Assembly: GCA_942490705.1 (NCBI GenBank)
Contig: CALNXY010000006.1
Span: 1 to 64,000 of the forward strand
Reading direction: 5' to 3'
DNA length: 64,000 bases
Source: JAGRCP01 sp942490705
Lineage (GTDB): Bacteria; Chloroflexota; Anaerolineae; Caldilineales; Caldilineaceae
Numbering within the stretch: position 1 is the first letter of the stretch; every line of letters begins with the position of its first letter. Positions 55,833-64,000 of the stretch are shown piece by piece. The notes beneath the pieces are model-generated. The model made no database searches. It saw only the letters and a list, made by a program, of their open reading frames with translations, and had not been told where the DNA came from. The position numbers and the translations under genes are program-made.

Positions 55833-56696
55833 TTAGTCTGACTCAAAGGTGAGATTGGCATAGTAGTCGCCATCCAGCGGACCGCTTGGAAGCCAGATAC
55901 TACGCGCGGCGCTTTCAGCCTGGTTCTTGGTGGCCCCGCCGAGTCGCAAGTGCTGAGGTTTGCCCTCGACTTCAATAACGGGCGCCTGACGGGACAGAAC
56001 CAGATCGCGCACGAAGTGGGCGCGTTCGTAATCACGGAAGGTAGCCCGCGCCGGGGCGTTCCAAAAGCGCGCCGACTGCCGGTCGAGCACCACCTGGCTG
56101 TAGACTTCGATGATGTTGATACGCTTGCCTTGCGGGGCTTGGGCTCGCCGGGCAAGCAGCGTTTCCCACGCGCGGTGTAATTCGAGCAGAAAGGCGGACA
56201 CGTCGATCTCACGTTTGAGAACGGCCCGCTGCTGGGTATCGAACGCCTTGAGAATGGGTCCATAGGAAAGCGGTATGGGACGAGTCAGCGCCTCCTTCCC
56301 ATAGAACCACTGTCCTTTGCGCGTCGCCATGTCGATCTCAAGCACCAAATCGTCCACGGTAAGCTGAGGCGGCCGGCCGCCGACGGCGATGCCCCGCTGC
56401 CGAAAGAGCTCGCGCAGCTCATGGGCGAAGTCAAACGCCAAGGCGTCCAGCGCGGTACTTGTGGCGGCGGCAAAGGCCGCAACGGCTGCGTCCATCTCCG
56501 GCTGAGCGCCCAGCATTTCCTGGGCTTGTTCCAGCTTGAGCAACGCCTTCTGCATGGCCAGCGCGTCAACATTTTCGGCATTGGCCAGGCGCGTCGCCTG
56601 CTTGAGCGCGGATGTCGTGGCCCGCAGGGCACGGAAGCGCGGATCGAGTTCCTCTTGCGCAGATTGGAGAGCTGATGAGAGCGATGCGTCGGTCAT
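55833..56696 (-). CDS. Hypothetical protein, first gene of the ATPase-helicase unit
   Basis: A 287-residue soluble protein with no motif I recognise. The N-terminal 110 residues are Ala/Glu/Leu-rich and helical (ALLKLEQAQEMLGAQPEM), possibly a coiled coil. The middle has LTVDDLVLEIDMATRKGQWFYG and the C-terminal part beta-rich segments (QHLRLGGATKNQAESAARS). It is immediately upstream of the BrxD-like ATPase (12 bases) and likely belongs with it, perhaps as a specificity or sensor subunit. Confidence 0.7.
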   Translation of the reverse strand: MTDASLSSALQSAQEELDPRFRALRATTSALKQATRLANAENVDALAMQKALLKLEQAQEMLGAQPEMDAAVAAFAAATSTALDALAFDFAHELRELFRQRGIAVGGRPPQLTVDDLVLEIDMATRKGQWFYGKEALTRPIPLSYGPILKAFDTQQRAVLKREIDVSAFLLELHRAWETLLARRAQAPQGKRINIIEVYSQVVLDRQSARFWNAPARATFRDYERAHFVRDLVLSRQAPVIEVEGKPQHLRLGGATKNQAESAARSIWLPSGPLDGDYYANLTFESD

Positions 56697-56784
56697 TTTG
56701 GGGCTTCACAGGATGAAAGGGCGGATAGTCTGATAATGATCGGGGATAGATTGGATTATAGGACGGCGGAATAAGGTCGTCAAA

Positions 56785-57156
56785 TTGCTGATTGATCCGT
56801 CACGAATTCGCAATGTGCGAGGGATGGGCCGCGGATCAACGCTGATCCAGCGGATAGCCGCGGACGGCATCGATTCAGTATTCATTGCGCTTGAGGAGTT
56901 GGGCTATCTGGTGATGAGCCTCTCTTTTCTGTTGATAGGGCCAGTATTTCTGGGCAAAGGGCGGCTGGAGAGCGCGGTAGGCTGGGTCTTTGTCATCGGC
57001 TGCACTATCGCTTTCGCCGCCCTGATTGTGATCTTGTTCGTGTACGGCCTGGAACGCCTGGATCGTCTCGAGGTCGTTGTGATATCCACGGCCTGGCTGG
57101 TTTTGCTCATCAACGGCATCCTCCTGAGCATCCTCTTCCGCCGGCAGCCAAATTGA
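56785..57156 (+). CDS. Small membrane protein, possibly a remnant
   Basis: 123 residues with three hydrophobic segments (LGYLVMSLSFLLIGPVFLG, AVGWVFVIGCTIAFAALIVIL, VISTAWLVLLINGILLSILF). It resembles the last part of a larger family of bacterial membrane proteins but lacks an N-terminal half. The start is uncertain, and it may be a decayed gene. It is divergent from the ATPase-helicase unit. Confidence 0.5.
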   Translation: MLIDPSRIRNVRGMGRGSTLIQRIAADGIDSVFIALEELGYLVMSLSFLLIGPVFLGKGRLESAVGWVFVIGCTIAFAALIVILFVYGLERLDRLEVVVISTAWLVLLINGILLSILFRRQPN

Positions 57157-57312
57157 AGACACGACGAGAACAGTCGTTATTCCAGCCATTGCGGTCAACC
57201 CACCTTCGACCTAAATCCTGGCGCGCTTCCACTGCTAGAGCAATCCGGCGTCCGTGCAAAGCGTGCGGCGTCTTGCTCTTAACATGCACCTGAGTCGTTG
57301 CCGGAAATGAGT

Positions 57313-57909
57313 CTAGCTGCCTAATTCGCGAATAGGTCGACCAACGGTCAGTGCTTGCCGCACAGGCTCATCCAGCGTCAGATAGTGCGGATCCGGTTCC
57401 GCCCCCAACGCATCCAGCATCTTGGAGAAGAAACAGCGGGCGGTTGCCGTGGCGGTGATGTCAAAAATTTCGGGGTCAGAAAAGCCGTAACCGCGCAGGA
57501 CGTCAACATCCTGTTGCGTAATGGCGGTGGCGTCGTGGACAATTTGCTCGGCAAAGGCCATCATCGCCGCTTCGGCCGGGGTCAGATCAGCGGTTTCGTA
57601 GTCCTGGGCGATCCGGATCAATTGATCGGTCGTGTAGAATTCCCGGGCGAGGATCGACCCGTGCGCCAGCATGCAATAGGAGCTACGCAGGGCGCGCGCG
57701 GCCGCCAGGGTGACCAGTTCGTAACGCCGCGCATCCATCGAACCGCGAATCGCGCCCAACAAATTGCCCCAAGCTTCCATCACCTGCGGGCGATGGCTGT
57801 AGATCCTTACGTATTCAGGAAGATATCCCATGTTCGCCACGTTGTCGGCATACATGGTCTTTACGTCGTCCAACGCCTGCTCTTCGGGAATCGTCGTAAT
57901 GAAAGTCAT
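57313..57909 (-). CDS. Carboxymuconolactone decarboxylase/AhpD-family protein
   Basis: A 198-residue helical protein of the CMD family, which includes alkylhydroperoxidase D. The conserved block is ARALRSSYCMLAHGSIL, where AhpD has a Cys-x-x-Cys-x3-His. Here only the second Cys and the His remain, with the first replaced by Ser, so a disulfide peroxidase mechanism is unlikely. EAAMMAFAEQIVHDATAIT and LRGYGFSDPEIFDITATATARCFF are typical helices. No linked AhpC or oxidase gene is visible. It may act as a small-molecule decarboxylase or redox protein; the substrate is unknown. Confidence 0.85.
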   Translation of the reverse strand: MTFITTIPEEQALDDVKTMYADNVANMGYLPEYVRIYSHRPQVMEAWGNLLGAIRGSMDARRYELVTLAAARALRSSYCMLAHGSILAREFYTTDQLIRIAQDYETADLTPAEAAMMAFAEQIVHDATAITQQDVDVLRGYGFSDPEIFDITATATARCFFSKMLDALGAEPDPHYLTLDEPVRQALTVGRPIRELGS

Positions 57910-58038
57910 GGTCGCCCTTTCTAGCTACTACTGCAATCTGTCGAGAGCACAAATCATAAGTGGTTTGCGACGAATCCACAATGCGGATTTTGTGGGGCAC
58001 AATTATTTCAAAGTTGAGGGAATCGAACTATGATCAAC

Positions 58039-58088
58039 GCAGAGAGCCGGACATAGACGGATTGATCCGCTCATGTCCGGCTCTCTGC
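58039..58088. terminator. Long perfect hairpin, probable terminator
   Basis: GCAGAGAGCCGGACAT at 58039-58054 pairs perfectly with ATGTCCGGCTCTCTGC at 58073-58088. The 18-base loop contains a smaller hairpin (CGGAT/ATCCG). It lies beyond the end of the Hsp70 gene and before the next gene, without a U tract. Confidence 0.7.
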
Positions 58089-58182
58089 AAATTCGCCACG
58101 TTAGCAACGACGACAGTCAATAATGGGGGCATAACGCCGGCTACAAAGGGCGCCACCACAATCAGCTGCGGCGCTGCAATAC

Positions 58183-60039
58183 CTACGACCAGGAGGGCGT
58201 TGGCGTTTCTTCTACATCTCCCGCCTCGCCATCCTCTTCGCGAATGTTGAACTCCAGCTTCCACTGGCGGTTGTCGTCCCGCGCCACGCACCACAGTTCC
58301 AGCGTGCCGATCTCAGTCACGCGGCTCTGGAGCAGCACGGGGATCAGCGTGCCGCCCTGCTCCGCCTCGGTGGCCGGCAACAGCGTTTCCAAGGTGGCGA
58401 CTTCATCAATCTCACCGCCCCAATCCTCGACTTCCTGTCCCAACGCGTCCTGCTTGCGTGTGGTCGAGCCGAGCAGATGGAAGAGAGCCGGTTCACCGAC
58501 GACCAGGCCAAATTCTTTTTCGATGATCTCGGCGTCGCCGCCTTCTTCGGTGCCGAAGGGCACGACGCAAAGCGCCTTGATCGGTGTGGGGATGCCGGGC
58601 ACTGCCGGCATGCTGCTCTCGATGCCGATGTAGTAGGTACGGGCCGTGCCGGCGCGGATGCGGATGCCCTGCCCCTTGCGCGCCAGGCCGTAGTAGGCCG
58701 CGCCAAGCGCCACAGCCAGATCGAGGTCCACCGAATCCAGCTCACGAAAGGCTTCGTTGTCGCTCCAGCGGCGCAGGGAGTCGATGACCGCACTTTGCAG
58801 CGGGTCCGCCTTCATGACGCCGCCGTTGAAGAGCACGGCCGACGGGAAGGCGACGCTGTTTTCGCCGCCGTCCTCGTCTACCTGGCGTCCCAGAAACTGG
58901 GCCAGATGGCGGGTGATGGCGGGATCCGACGCGTAGGGCAAGCCCATTTCGCGCACGCCAACCTGGGGTTTCTTTTCCGGATAGTCATGACGCCCCACCT
59001 GGGGAAAGAAGCCCTGCAGCAGAATGGTCTCGATCTCGCCCCGGGTCAACTCCGTGCGGATAGTGCCGCCGATCAGCGACGAGCCCCGGCCAAGAATGAC
59101 GATCGGTTCGGACTCAAGCGTCGGGTCGCTGAGCAACTTCTCTTTGGCCTGGCGGCAGGAGTGCCACAGCCCCCGGAACTGCCAATTGTCGAGTTGAGTG
59201 CCCTGCTGGGCCAGCTTGGCGCGCACGGCGTAGGCCAAGGTCAGGTCCATGTTGTCGCCGCCGAGCAGGATGTGCTCGCCAACGGCCACGCGTTGCAGGC
59301 CGAGCGTCCCCGCTTCCTCGGTTACCTGGATGAGGCTGAAGTCGGTGGTGCCGCCGCCTACGTCACAGACGAGGACCGACTCGCCCACGCTGATCTGCTC
59401 GCGCCAGTCATCCTGGGCAGCCAGCCAGGCGTAGAACGCGGCCTGCGGTTCCTCGAGCAGCGTGAAGTTCTGCAGTCCGGCCGCTTGCGCGGCCTGCACG
59501 GTTAGCTCGCGGGCCATGGCGTCAAAGGAGGCCGGCACGGTCAGGTAGATGGTCTGATTTTCCAGCATCAGCGCCGATTCATCTCCGGCCATCATGTAGT
59601 TCCACGCTTCGCGCATGTGGCGCAAATAGCGCGTCATCGTCTCCAGGGGCGAGACCTTGCGTGCATCCGCCGGCGCGTCCCACGGCAAAATGGCCTGGGT
59701 GCGATCGACGCCCGTGTGGCAGAGCCATGACTTGGCCGAAGAGATCAGCCGCGCCGGCAGTTCTGCGCCCCGGTTGCGCGCAAACTCGCCGATTGCATAG
59801 TCGATCTCCGCATCCCACGGCAGTGCCAGGCCGCCCTGCGCCACGTCATGGGCCTCCGGCAGAAAGAGGAAGGCAGGCAGCAGCGTCTTGGCTTCCACCT
59901 CCCCCATGCTGACCAGTTGGGGAATCTCCAGCAGTTCAATGTCCGGCGTCTGCCCCTCGGGCGGATTCGCCACCGTATACGCCAGCACATTGTGGGTCGT
60001 CCCCAAATCGATGCCGACGATGTAAGTTGGTTCAGTCAA
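58183..60039 (-). CDS. Hsp70-family chaperone-like protein
   Basis: 618 residues from a TTG at 60039, preceded by CGGAG nine bases upstream. The Hsp70 ATPase signatures are present: IVGIDLGTTHNVLAY (phosphate 1), VLVCDVGGGTTDFSLIQV (phosphate 2) and VLFNGGVMKADPLQ (adenosine region). The C-terminal half is short and does not look like the DnaK lid, so it is an Hsp70-like member (HscC/YegD group) rather than DnaK. It follows the DUF2760 gene by 24 bases on the same strand, a pairing seen in many bacteria. It probably remodels a specific client. Confidence 0.9.
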   Translation of the reverse strand: MTEPTYIVGIDLGTTHNVLAYTVANPPEGQTPDIELLEIPQLVSMGEVEAKTLLPAFLFLPEAHDVAQGGLALPWDAEIDYAIGEFARNRGAELPARLISSAKSWLCHTGVDRTQAILPWDAPADARKVSPLETMTRYLRHMREAWNYMMAGDESALMLENQTIYLTVPASFDAMARELTVQAAQAAGLQNFTLLEEPQAAFYAWLAAQDDWREQISVGESVLVCDVGGGTTDFSLIQVTEEAGTLGLQRVAVGEHILLGGDNMDLTLAYAVRAKLAQQGTQLDNWQFRGLWHSCRQAKEKLLSDPTLESEPIVILGRGSSLIGGTIRTELTRGEIETILLQGFFPQVGRHDYPEKKPQVGVREMGLPYASDPAITRHLAQFLGRQVDEDGGENSVAFPSAVLFNGGVMKADPLQSAVIDSLRRWSDNEAFRELDSVDLDLAVALGAAYYGLARKGQGIRIRAGTARTYYIGIESSMPAVPGIPTPIKALCVVPFGTEEGGDAEIIEKEFGLVVGEPALFHLLGSTTRKQDALGQEVEDWGGEIDEVATLETLLPATEAEQGGTLIPVLLQSRVTEIGTLELWCVARDDNRQWKLEFNIREEDGEAGDVEETPTPSWS

Positions 60040-60063
60040 GATAATACTCCGTTCAAAAATGTG

Positions 60064-60783
60064 TTACGCGCCAACCTCGACCTCAGCCGGGGCCACGACT
60101 TTTGACTCGGCCTGATCTTTGGTCTGTTCAGGCAGTTCAATCTTGGCGACGCGCCAGCCTCGATGTTGAATCGAACCGCTAAAGGGCGGATCGCCCTGAA
60201 CATTGCCGCTCAGGCGCACGGCATAGGCATCAAAGCCAGGCGCAACCGTCACGCGCGTCCCTTCGGGCTCGCTATAGATCGGCTCCAGGGTGACATATTC
60301 GTTGAGCGCTTGCCGCGTATTGTCGTGAATATTGCGCACCGCCGCGCCGATCTGCGCGTCATCAAAGGCGCTCAAGTCCTCACTGAGGAAATCGATCAGG
60401 CGTCCCTTGCGCTGCAGGATCGCCAGCATCTGGATGGCCGAAGCTTCAGGCGCACGCGCAAATTCTGCCGGCTTGGCCGGTTCCTTGACCCGAGCGGGCT
60501 TGGGCGCCTCGACGGAAGCCGGCGCGGGCCGGGCAGCCGCGCTGGCCGCCGCGCGCAGCCGGGCATCTGCATTGTTGAGGGCGCCGCGACCGATGAACCA
60601 GACCGCCAGCCAGAGCAGCAGCGTCAGCACGCCGCCCACAATCCAGAAGAAGATCGTTGGGTCGAGGTTGCCGGGAATCGGGTTGCCCACGACAAAATAG
60701 TAATAGAGCGCACCCAGCAAAACGGCGTTCAACACAAAGGTGGCGAGTAGAGATTGAATGGTAAAGCTGCGTTGTTCGGGCAT
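60064..60783 (-). CDS. DUF2760 membrane protein
   Basis: A 239-residue protein. Two hydrophobic helices (LLATFVLNAVLLGALYYYFV, IVGGVLTLLLWLAVWFIG) at the N-terminus, an Ala/Pro-rich linker, then a conserved soluble domain (ASAIQMLAILQRKGRLIDFL, DARQALNEY-like NTRQALNEYVTLEPI and PFSGSIQHRGWRVAKIELP) that defines DUF2760. The ATG has AAGGAG upstream. It precedes the Hsp70-like gene and probably docks it to the membrane; the function is not established. Confidence 0.85.
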   Translation of the reverse strand: MPEQRSFTIQSLLATFVLNAVLLGALYYYFVVGNPIPGNLDPTIFFWIVGGVLTLLLWLAVWFIGRGALNNADARLRAAASAAARPAPASVEAPKPARVKEPAKPAEFARAPEASAIQMLAILQRKGRLIDFLSEDLSAFDDAQIGAAVRNIHDNTRQALNEYVTLEPIYSEPEGTRVTVAPGFDAYAVRLSGNVQGDPPFSGSIQHRGWRVAKIELPEQTKDQAESKVVAPAEVEVGA

Positions 60784-60967
60784 GATTCACTCCTTGTGAC
60801 CTCATCGCGCGGCGCACGCTGCGATGGGCTTGCATAATTGCGTTGAATGGCGCTTTCTTCACGTTGCCGTTGAAAATGGCCATCACACTGACTCTGATTA
60901 TCCGCGGCATCACGCGCAAAGCCAAACCCGGCCAACGTGCAAATCCGGCCGCGCGTTCCCCAAGCGA

Positions 60968-60997
60968 CGTCAGAGCCGGCCTGTGGGCCGGCTCTGA
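60968..60997. terminator. GC-rich 13-bp hairpin, probable terminator
   Basis: GTCAGAGCCGGCC at 60968-60980 and GGCCGGCTCTGAC at 60985-60997 pair perfectly around TGTG. It lies between the oxidoreductase stop (minus strand) and the DUF2760 start. It shares the AGAGCCGG core with the hairpin at 58039. Confidence 0.75.
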
Positions 60998-61032
60998 CGG
61001 TAATTCAGCAGGTTGAAACGGAAATAATTCGC

Positions 61033-62037
61033 TCAGAGCGGCAGGGTGACAACTGTATTTGTCGCAGCCGATTGTGTTGCGGCCAACGCGACTTCCAATG
61101 ACTTGGCGCCTTCACGGATGGGAGTCATGGCGGGACAGCCGGCTTCGATTGCGTCGTACAGGTCGAGCATTTCCAGCCGATAAACGTTCTCTGCGCCGAC
61201 AACGCGTTCACTGCGCAACTCCGCCTCGGCCGTATACACGAACGTTGCATGGTTGGCATCGGCAAATTCGGCCGTTAGATTGGCGGTCACGACGCGATAA
61301 TCATTGATCCACTGGCCCGGGATGGCGTTGTTCGTGGCGTAGAGCACGCCGATGCCGCCCGGCTGAAAGCTGATCACCGTGCCGGAGACATCCTCAATCG
61401 TATAGTCCGGTACGGCCTGGTGGAAAAGGTTGCGCTGCAGGCTGTAGACGCTATCCGCCTCGCCCATGAGAAAGCGCATGAGGTCGACCATGTGAATGAC
61501 CTGCTCAACCAGCTGACCGCCCGATTTTTCGCGGCGGCGCCACCAGTCGGCATGCAGCGCATTGCAGAAGTAGCGGGCGCTCATCAGGCCGGCCGGTCCG
61601 GCATCGCCCGAGTCAATCAGACGCTTCAGATGTTGCACGGCTGCGCCAAAGCGAAACATAAAGCCGACCTGGGTGACGATGCCGGCAGCCTCTGCCGCGT
61701 CAACCATTCGCCAGGCTTGCTCCATGGAAAGTGCAATTGGCTTCTCGATAAAGACGTGCACGCCCTGCTGCGCGGCGCATTCGACTTCATCTGTGTGGCC
61801 ATAGGGGGGCACGCAGATCGCCACGAGATCGAGGGGCGTCTCCGCAAAGAGGCGATGATGATCGTCATACGTCGCGGCCTGTCCTGCGCCAAAGTCAGCC
61901 GCCAGCGCAGCCGCGCGGTCCAGGTTGCGGTCGCAGAATGCCGCGAGTTGAAAGTGGTCGGGCATTTCGCAAAAAAGCTGGGCGTGCCGTCGCGCAAAGC
62001 CGCCACAGCCGATGATTGCCGTACGCAAAGGGGCCAT
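61033..62037 (-). CDS. Gfo/Idh/MocA family oxidoreductase
   Basis: 334 residues from the ATG at 62037 (GGGAG seven bases upstream). The open frame extends upstream into the next gene but that part is not coding. The NAD(P) fold is RTAIIGCGGFARRHAQL; the family catalytic motif is HVFIEKPIALSMEQAW, with the Lys. GQLVEQVIHMVDLMRFLMGE holds the second active-site His. Members oxidise or reduce sugars and inositols. It overlaps no gene and follows the zinc-type dehydrogenase by 16 bases, so the two probably form an operon for a sugar or polyol. Confidence 0.9.
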   Translation of the reverse strand: MAPLRTAIIGCGGFARRHAQLFCEMPDHFQLAAFCDRNLDRAAALAADFGAGQAATYDDHHRLFAETPLDLVAICVPPYGHTDEVECAAQQGVHVFIEKPIALSMEQAWRMVDAAEAAGIVTQVGFMFRFGAAVQHLKRLIDSGDAGPAGLMSARYFCNALHADWWRRREKSGGQLVEQVIHMVDLMRFLMGEADSVYSLQRNLFHQAVPDYTIEDVSGTVISFQPGGIGVLYATNNAIPGQWINDYRVVTANLTAEFADANHATFVYTAEAELRSERVVGAENVYRLEMLDLYDAIEAGCPAMTPIREGAKSLEVALAATQSAATNTVVTLPL

Positions 62038-62053
62038 ACGTGTCTCCCAATCG

Positions 62054-63100
62054 CTACGCTGAAAAGTCGAGCACAACCTGGATCGTCTTCTCCGCTTCCA
62101 GATCGCAGAGGCGGAACGCTTCGGCCGCGTCGGCGAACGGCAGAACGTGGGTGATGATAGGCTGCAGGTCCACGACACCCTCCGCCTGCATTTGCATAAA
62201 GGTCCGCACGAGGCGCGCCTGATCCCAGCGGTAGGTCAATTCAGGGCTCACGCCAAAGATCTGCGAACAGACGACATTGATGCGGTTGTGATGAAATTCT
62301 TCCCCCAGATAGAGCCCTTCGCCCTGACCTTGAAAGAAGCCCAGCGTCACCACCTTGGCCGAATACGCGGCCGCACGGATGGCGTCATGCAGGGCCGGGT
62401 AGGCGCCGCTGGCCTCGATGCAGACGTCGGCCCCGCGCCCGTCCGTCAGGTCGCGGACCTGCTCGGCCACAGTGCCGGCGGTCGGCGAGAGTGCAAGGTC
62501 TACGGCCCCCAGCTCTAAGGCGGCCGTACGGCGCAACTCGATGGGTTCCACGCCGATCACATGGGCGCCGGAACGCTTGGCAAGCTGGGCGATGATCTGC
62601 CCGGGCGTGCCCAGCCCAAACACGACAACCGTTTCGCCAACCCGAATCGCGGCATCAAGGATACCGTTGAGGCCAATAGCGCCAATTTGAGAAAAGACGC
62701 CCAAGATCGGATCGATTTCGGGTGTGAGAATGCGTGCGGCGGCGTACGCTTCGGAAACGATGTGATGCGTGCGGTGTCCCCACGTCCCATAGACGTGGTC
62801 GCCCGGCTGGACCTGCGTCACGGCGGCGCCGACTTCCACAACCTCGCCGCATTCCTCATAGCCGAAGCCGACAATGGGGAAGCGCATGCTCGTTTCCGGA
62901 TCGTTGAAAAAGAGTCGCTGTGCGCCGTCCCAGCGCTTGTGCAGATAAGGATTGCTGCCGCGGTAGGCGGTCAGCTCGGTGCCGGCGCTGATACCGGAGT
63001 AGAGCGTCTGCAGGCGGACTTCATCGTCTGCCAGCGCACGTTCTTCGACTTCCTGAATTTCCAACTGTTGCGGCCCGACAAATACGGTAGCCTGTCCCAT
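62054..63100 (-). CDS. Medium-chain alcohol/polyol dehydrogenase-like protein
   Basis: 348 residues from the ATG at 63100 (AAAGGGCG upstream); an ATG at 63142 with AGGGA is an alternative. It has the GroES-like N-terminus (TVFVGPQQLEIQEVEERAL), the loop GISAGTELTAYRG where classic enzymes carry Cys, and the NAD site VVVFGLGTPGQIIAQL. FGYEECGEVVEVG and GDHVYGTWGHRTHHI follow. The catalytic zinc ligands Cys and His are not clear, so this is the zinc-binding-dehydrogenase-like group rather than a proven alcohol dehydrogenase. It sits with the Gfo-type gene. Confidence 0.87.
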   Translation of the reverse strand: MGQATVFVGPQQLEIQEVEERALADDEVRLQTLYSGISAGTELTAYRGSNPYLHKRWDGAQRLFFNDPETSMRFPIVGFGYEECGEVVEVGAAVTQVQPGDHVYGTWGHRTHHIVSEAYAAARILTPEIDPILGVFSQIGAIGLNGILDAAIRVGETVVVFGLGTPGQIIAQLAKRSGAHVIGVEPIELRRTAALELGAVDLALSPTAGTVAEQVRDLTDGRGADVCIEASGAYPALHDAIRAAAYSAKVVTLGFFQGQGEGLYLGEEFHHNRINVVCSQIFGVSPELTYRWDQARLVRTFMQMQAEGVVDLQPIITHVLPFADAAEAFRLCDLEAEKTIQVVLDFSA

Positions 63101-63152
63101 CCGAGCGCCCTTTCTCAATGTCTGGTGTACGACCGTCGACATGTAATCCCTG

Positions 63153-63998
63153 TCATACGCCGCGCTTCTTCGCAAAGGTTGCGAAATAGGCCAGGGACTC
63201 GGGGTTGCGCATGGCGCCGGGATTGGCGGCCTGCTGCGGGTCCTGACCCAAGAGGATCTTACGAATCGGCACTTCCATCTTTTTACCGCTGAGCGTATAG
63301 GGCACTTCCTCAATCGCAAAAATTTCGTCCGGTACGTGGCGAGGAGAGATATCGGCGCGGACCTTTGCGACAATACGTTGTCGCAAATCATCATCCAGCA
63401 CGGCGCCGCTACGCAGAACCACAAAGAGGGGCATATAAGAATCGCGGCCCAGCAGCTCTAAATCGATGATGAGACTGTCAACCACCTCATCAAAGCTCTC
63501 CACAGCCTGATAAAGCTCGCTGGTGCCCATGCGGACGCCCTGGCGATTGATGGTGGAGTCAGAGCGCCCATAAATCACGCAGCCGTTGCGCGCGTTGATC
63601 TTGATCCAGTCGCCATGCCGCCAGACGCCGGGAAACATCTCAAAGTAGCTCTCCCGGTAGCGCGTCATCCCGGGATCATTCCAAAAACAGGTGGGCATAG
63701 AGGGCATGGGGTGGGTAATGACCAGTTCACCAACTTCGTCGATCACCGGCTGACCGGCGTCGTTGAAGGCCTGAACGGATGCGCCCAGCGATGGCGCCTG
63801 AAGTTCGCCGGCATAGATTGGCTGGAGCCGGGCGCCGCCGATGAAGGCCGTACACAGGTCCGTGCCACCGCTGACTGATTCCAGTGCCAGGTCGGGGTTC
63901 ACCTCATCGTAGACCCACTGAAAGCCGCTGACCGGCAGCGGCGAGCCGGTAGAGCCCAGCGCACGCAAGGCATGGAGGTCGTGGTCGCGCCCGGGATG
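63153..63998 (-). CDS. Acetoacetyl-CoA synthetase, C-terminal part (continues past the window)
   Basis: The minus strand is open from the window edge to the stop at 63153, giving about 281 residues. LHALRALGSTGSPLPVSGFQ, SVSGGTDLCTAFIGG and PIYAGELQAPSLGA match the acetoacetate-CoA ligase branch of the AMP-forming acyl-CoA synthetases. Further on come MPSMPTCFWNDP, GDWIKINARNGCVIYGRSD and SDSTINRQGVRMGTSELY. SGKKMEVPIRKIL carries the acyl-CoA synthetase C-terminal lysine. The enzyme activates acetoacetate with ATP and CoA. It lies eleven to fifty-two bases before the dehydrogenase gene. The N-terminal half is outside the window. Confidence 0.88.
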   Translation of the reverse strand, partial: HPGRDHDLHALRALGSTGSPLPVSGFQWVYDEVNPDLALESVSGGTDLCTAFIGGARLQPIYAGELQAPSLGASVQAFNDAGQPVIDEVGELVITHPMPSMPTCFWNDPGMTRYRESYFEMFPGVWRHGDWIKINARNGCVIYGRSDSTINRQGVRMGTSELYQAVESFDEVVDSLIIDLELLGRDSYMPLFVVLRSGAVLDDDLRQRIVAKVRADISPRHVPDEIFAIEEVPYTLSGKKMEVPIRKILLGQDPQQAANPGAMRNPESLAYFATFAKKRGV

Positions 63999-64000
63999 AA

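Noticed and set aside
50932..56696. Complete BREX system
   Set aside because: No methyltransferase, alkaline phosphatase-like PglZ, BrxA, BrxB or BrxL gene is visible on either side.
58477..59505. 342-residue plus-strand frame opposite the Hsp70-like gene
   Set aside because: Shadow frame of the Hsp70-like coding sequence.

Overview
The window is a composite of two unrelated bacterial genomes. Bases 1 to about 13,920 are AT-rich and carry Bacteroidota (Cytophagales-like) genes: dnaK, ppk, a DUF1573 lipoprotein-like protein, two histidine kinase/response regulator pairs, lysA, hisA and the MurF half of what is normally a MurF-Alr fusion. Nearly every gene there is broken by one-base or two-base indels whose other reading frames still encode the expected protein, which points to consensus errors rather than decay. 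A second join at about 1,557 fuses truncated dnaK tail-to-tail with a truncated methyltransferase. From about 13,920 to the end the DNA is GC-rich, has intact reading frames, and looks like Chloroflexota (Anaerolineae/Caldilineales-like), judged from DUF309, DUF4012, GT117-type and Thr/Pro-rich lipoprotein families.

Layout of the Chloroflexota part. 13,956-24,235: a DUF309 gene, a sugar locus resembling rhizobial rha loci (mutarotase, AraA/FucI-type isomerase, two CUT2 permeases, a double ABC ATPase, a sugar-binding lipoprotein and a divergent DeoR-type regulator) and a FabL-like enoyl reductase. The regulator carries a C-terminal copy of the sugar-binding protein. 24,362-29,870: polysaccharide deacetylase, ATP-grasp protein, esterase, and a subtilase with a zinc-ribbon-like N-terminus and a glycogen-binding-like C-terminus. 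29,970-30,064: tRNA-Sec. 30,407-50,393: a cell-surface block with a sortase-like lipoprotein lacking its cysteine, a GT2/sugar transferase fusion, an SH3 protein, a GT117-like membrane protein, DUF4012, a giant CotH/lamin-tail protein, two FG-GAP repeat proteins and a GT39-like protein.

50,932-56,696 (minus strand): a compact four-gene unit of a hypothetical protein, two different BrxD-like P-loop ATPases and an Lhr-like helicase, without the methyltransferase and phosphatase genes of BREX. This is the best candidate for an undescribed system, possibly genome defence. 56,785-64,000: a small membrane protein, a carboxymuconolactone decarboxylase-family protein, an Hsp70/DUF2760 pair, a Gfo/Idh/MocA oxidoreductase, a zinc-type dehydrogenase and the C-terminal part of acetoacetyl-CoA synthetase. 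Several long intergenic hairpins, two sharing AGAGCCGG, lie between these transcription units.
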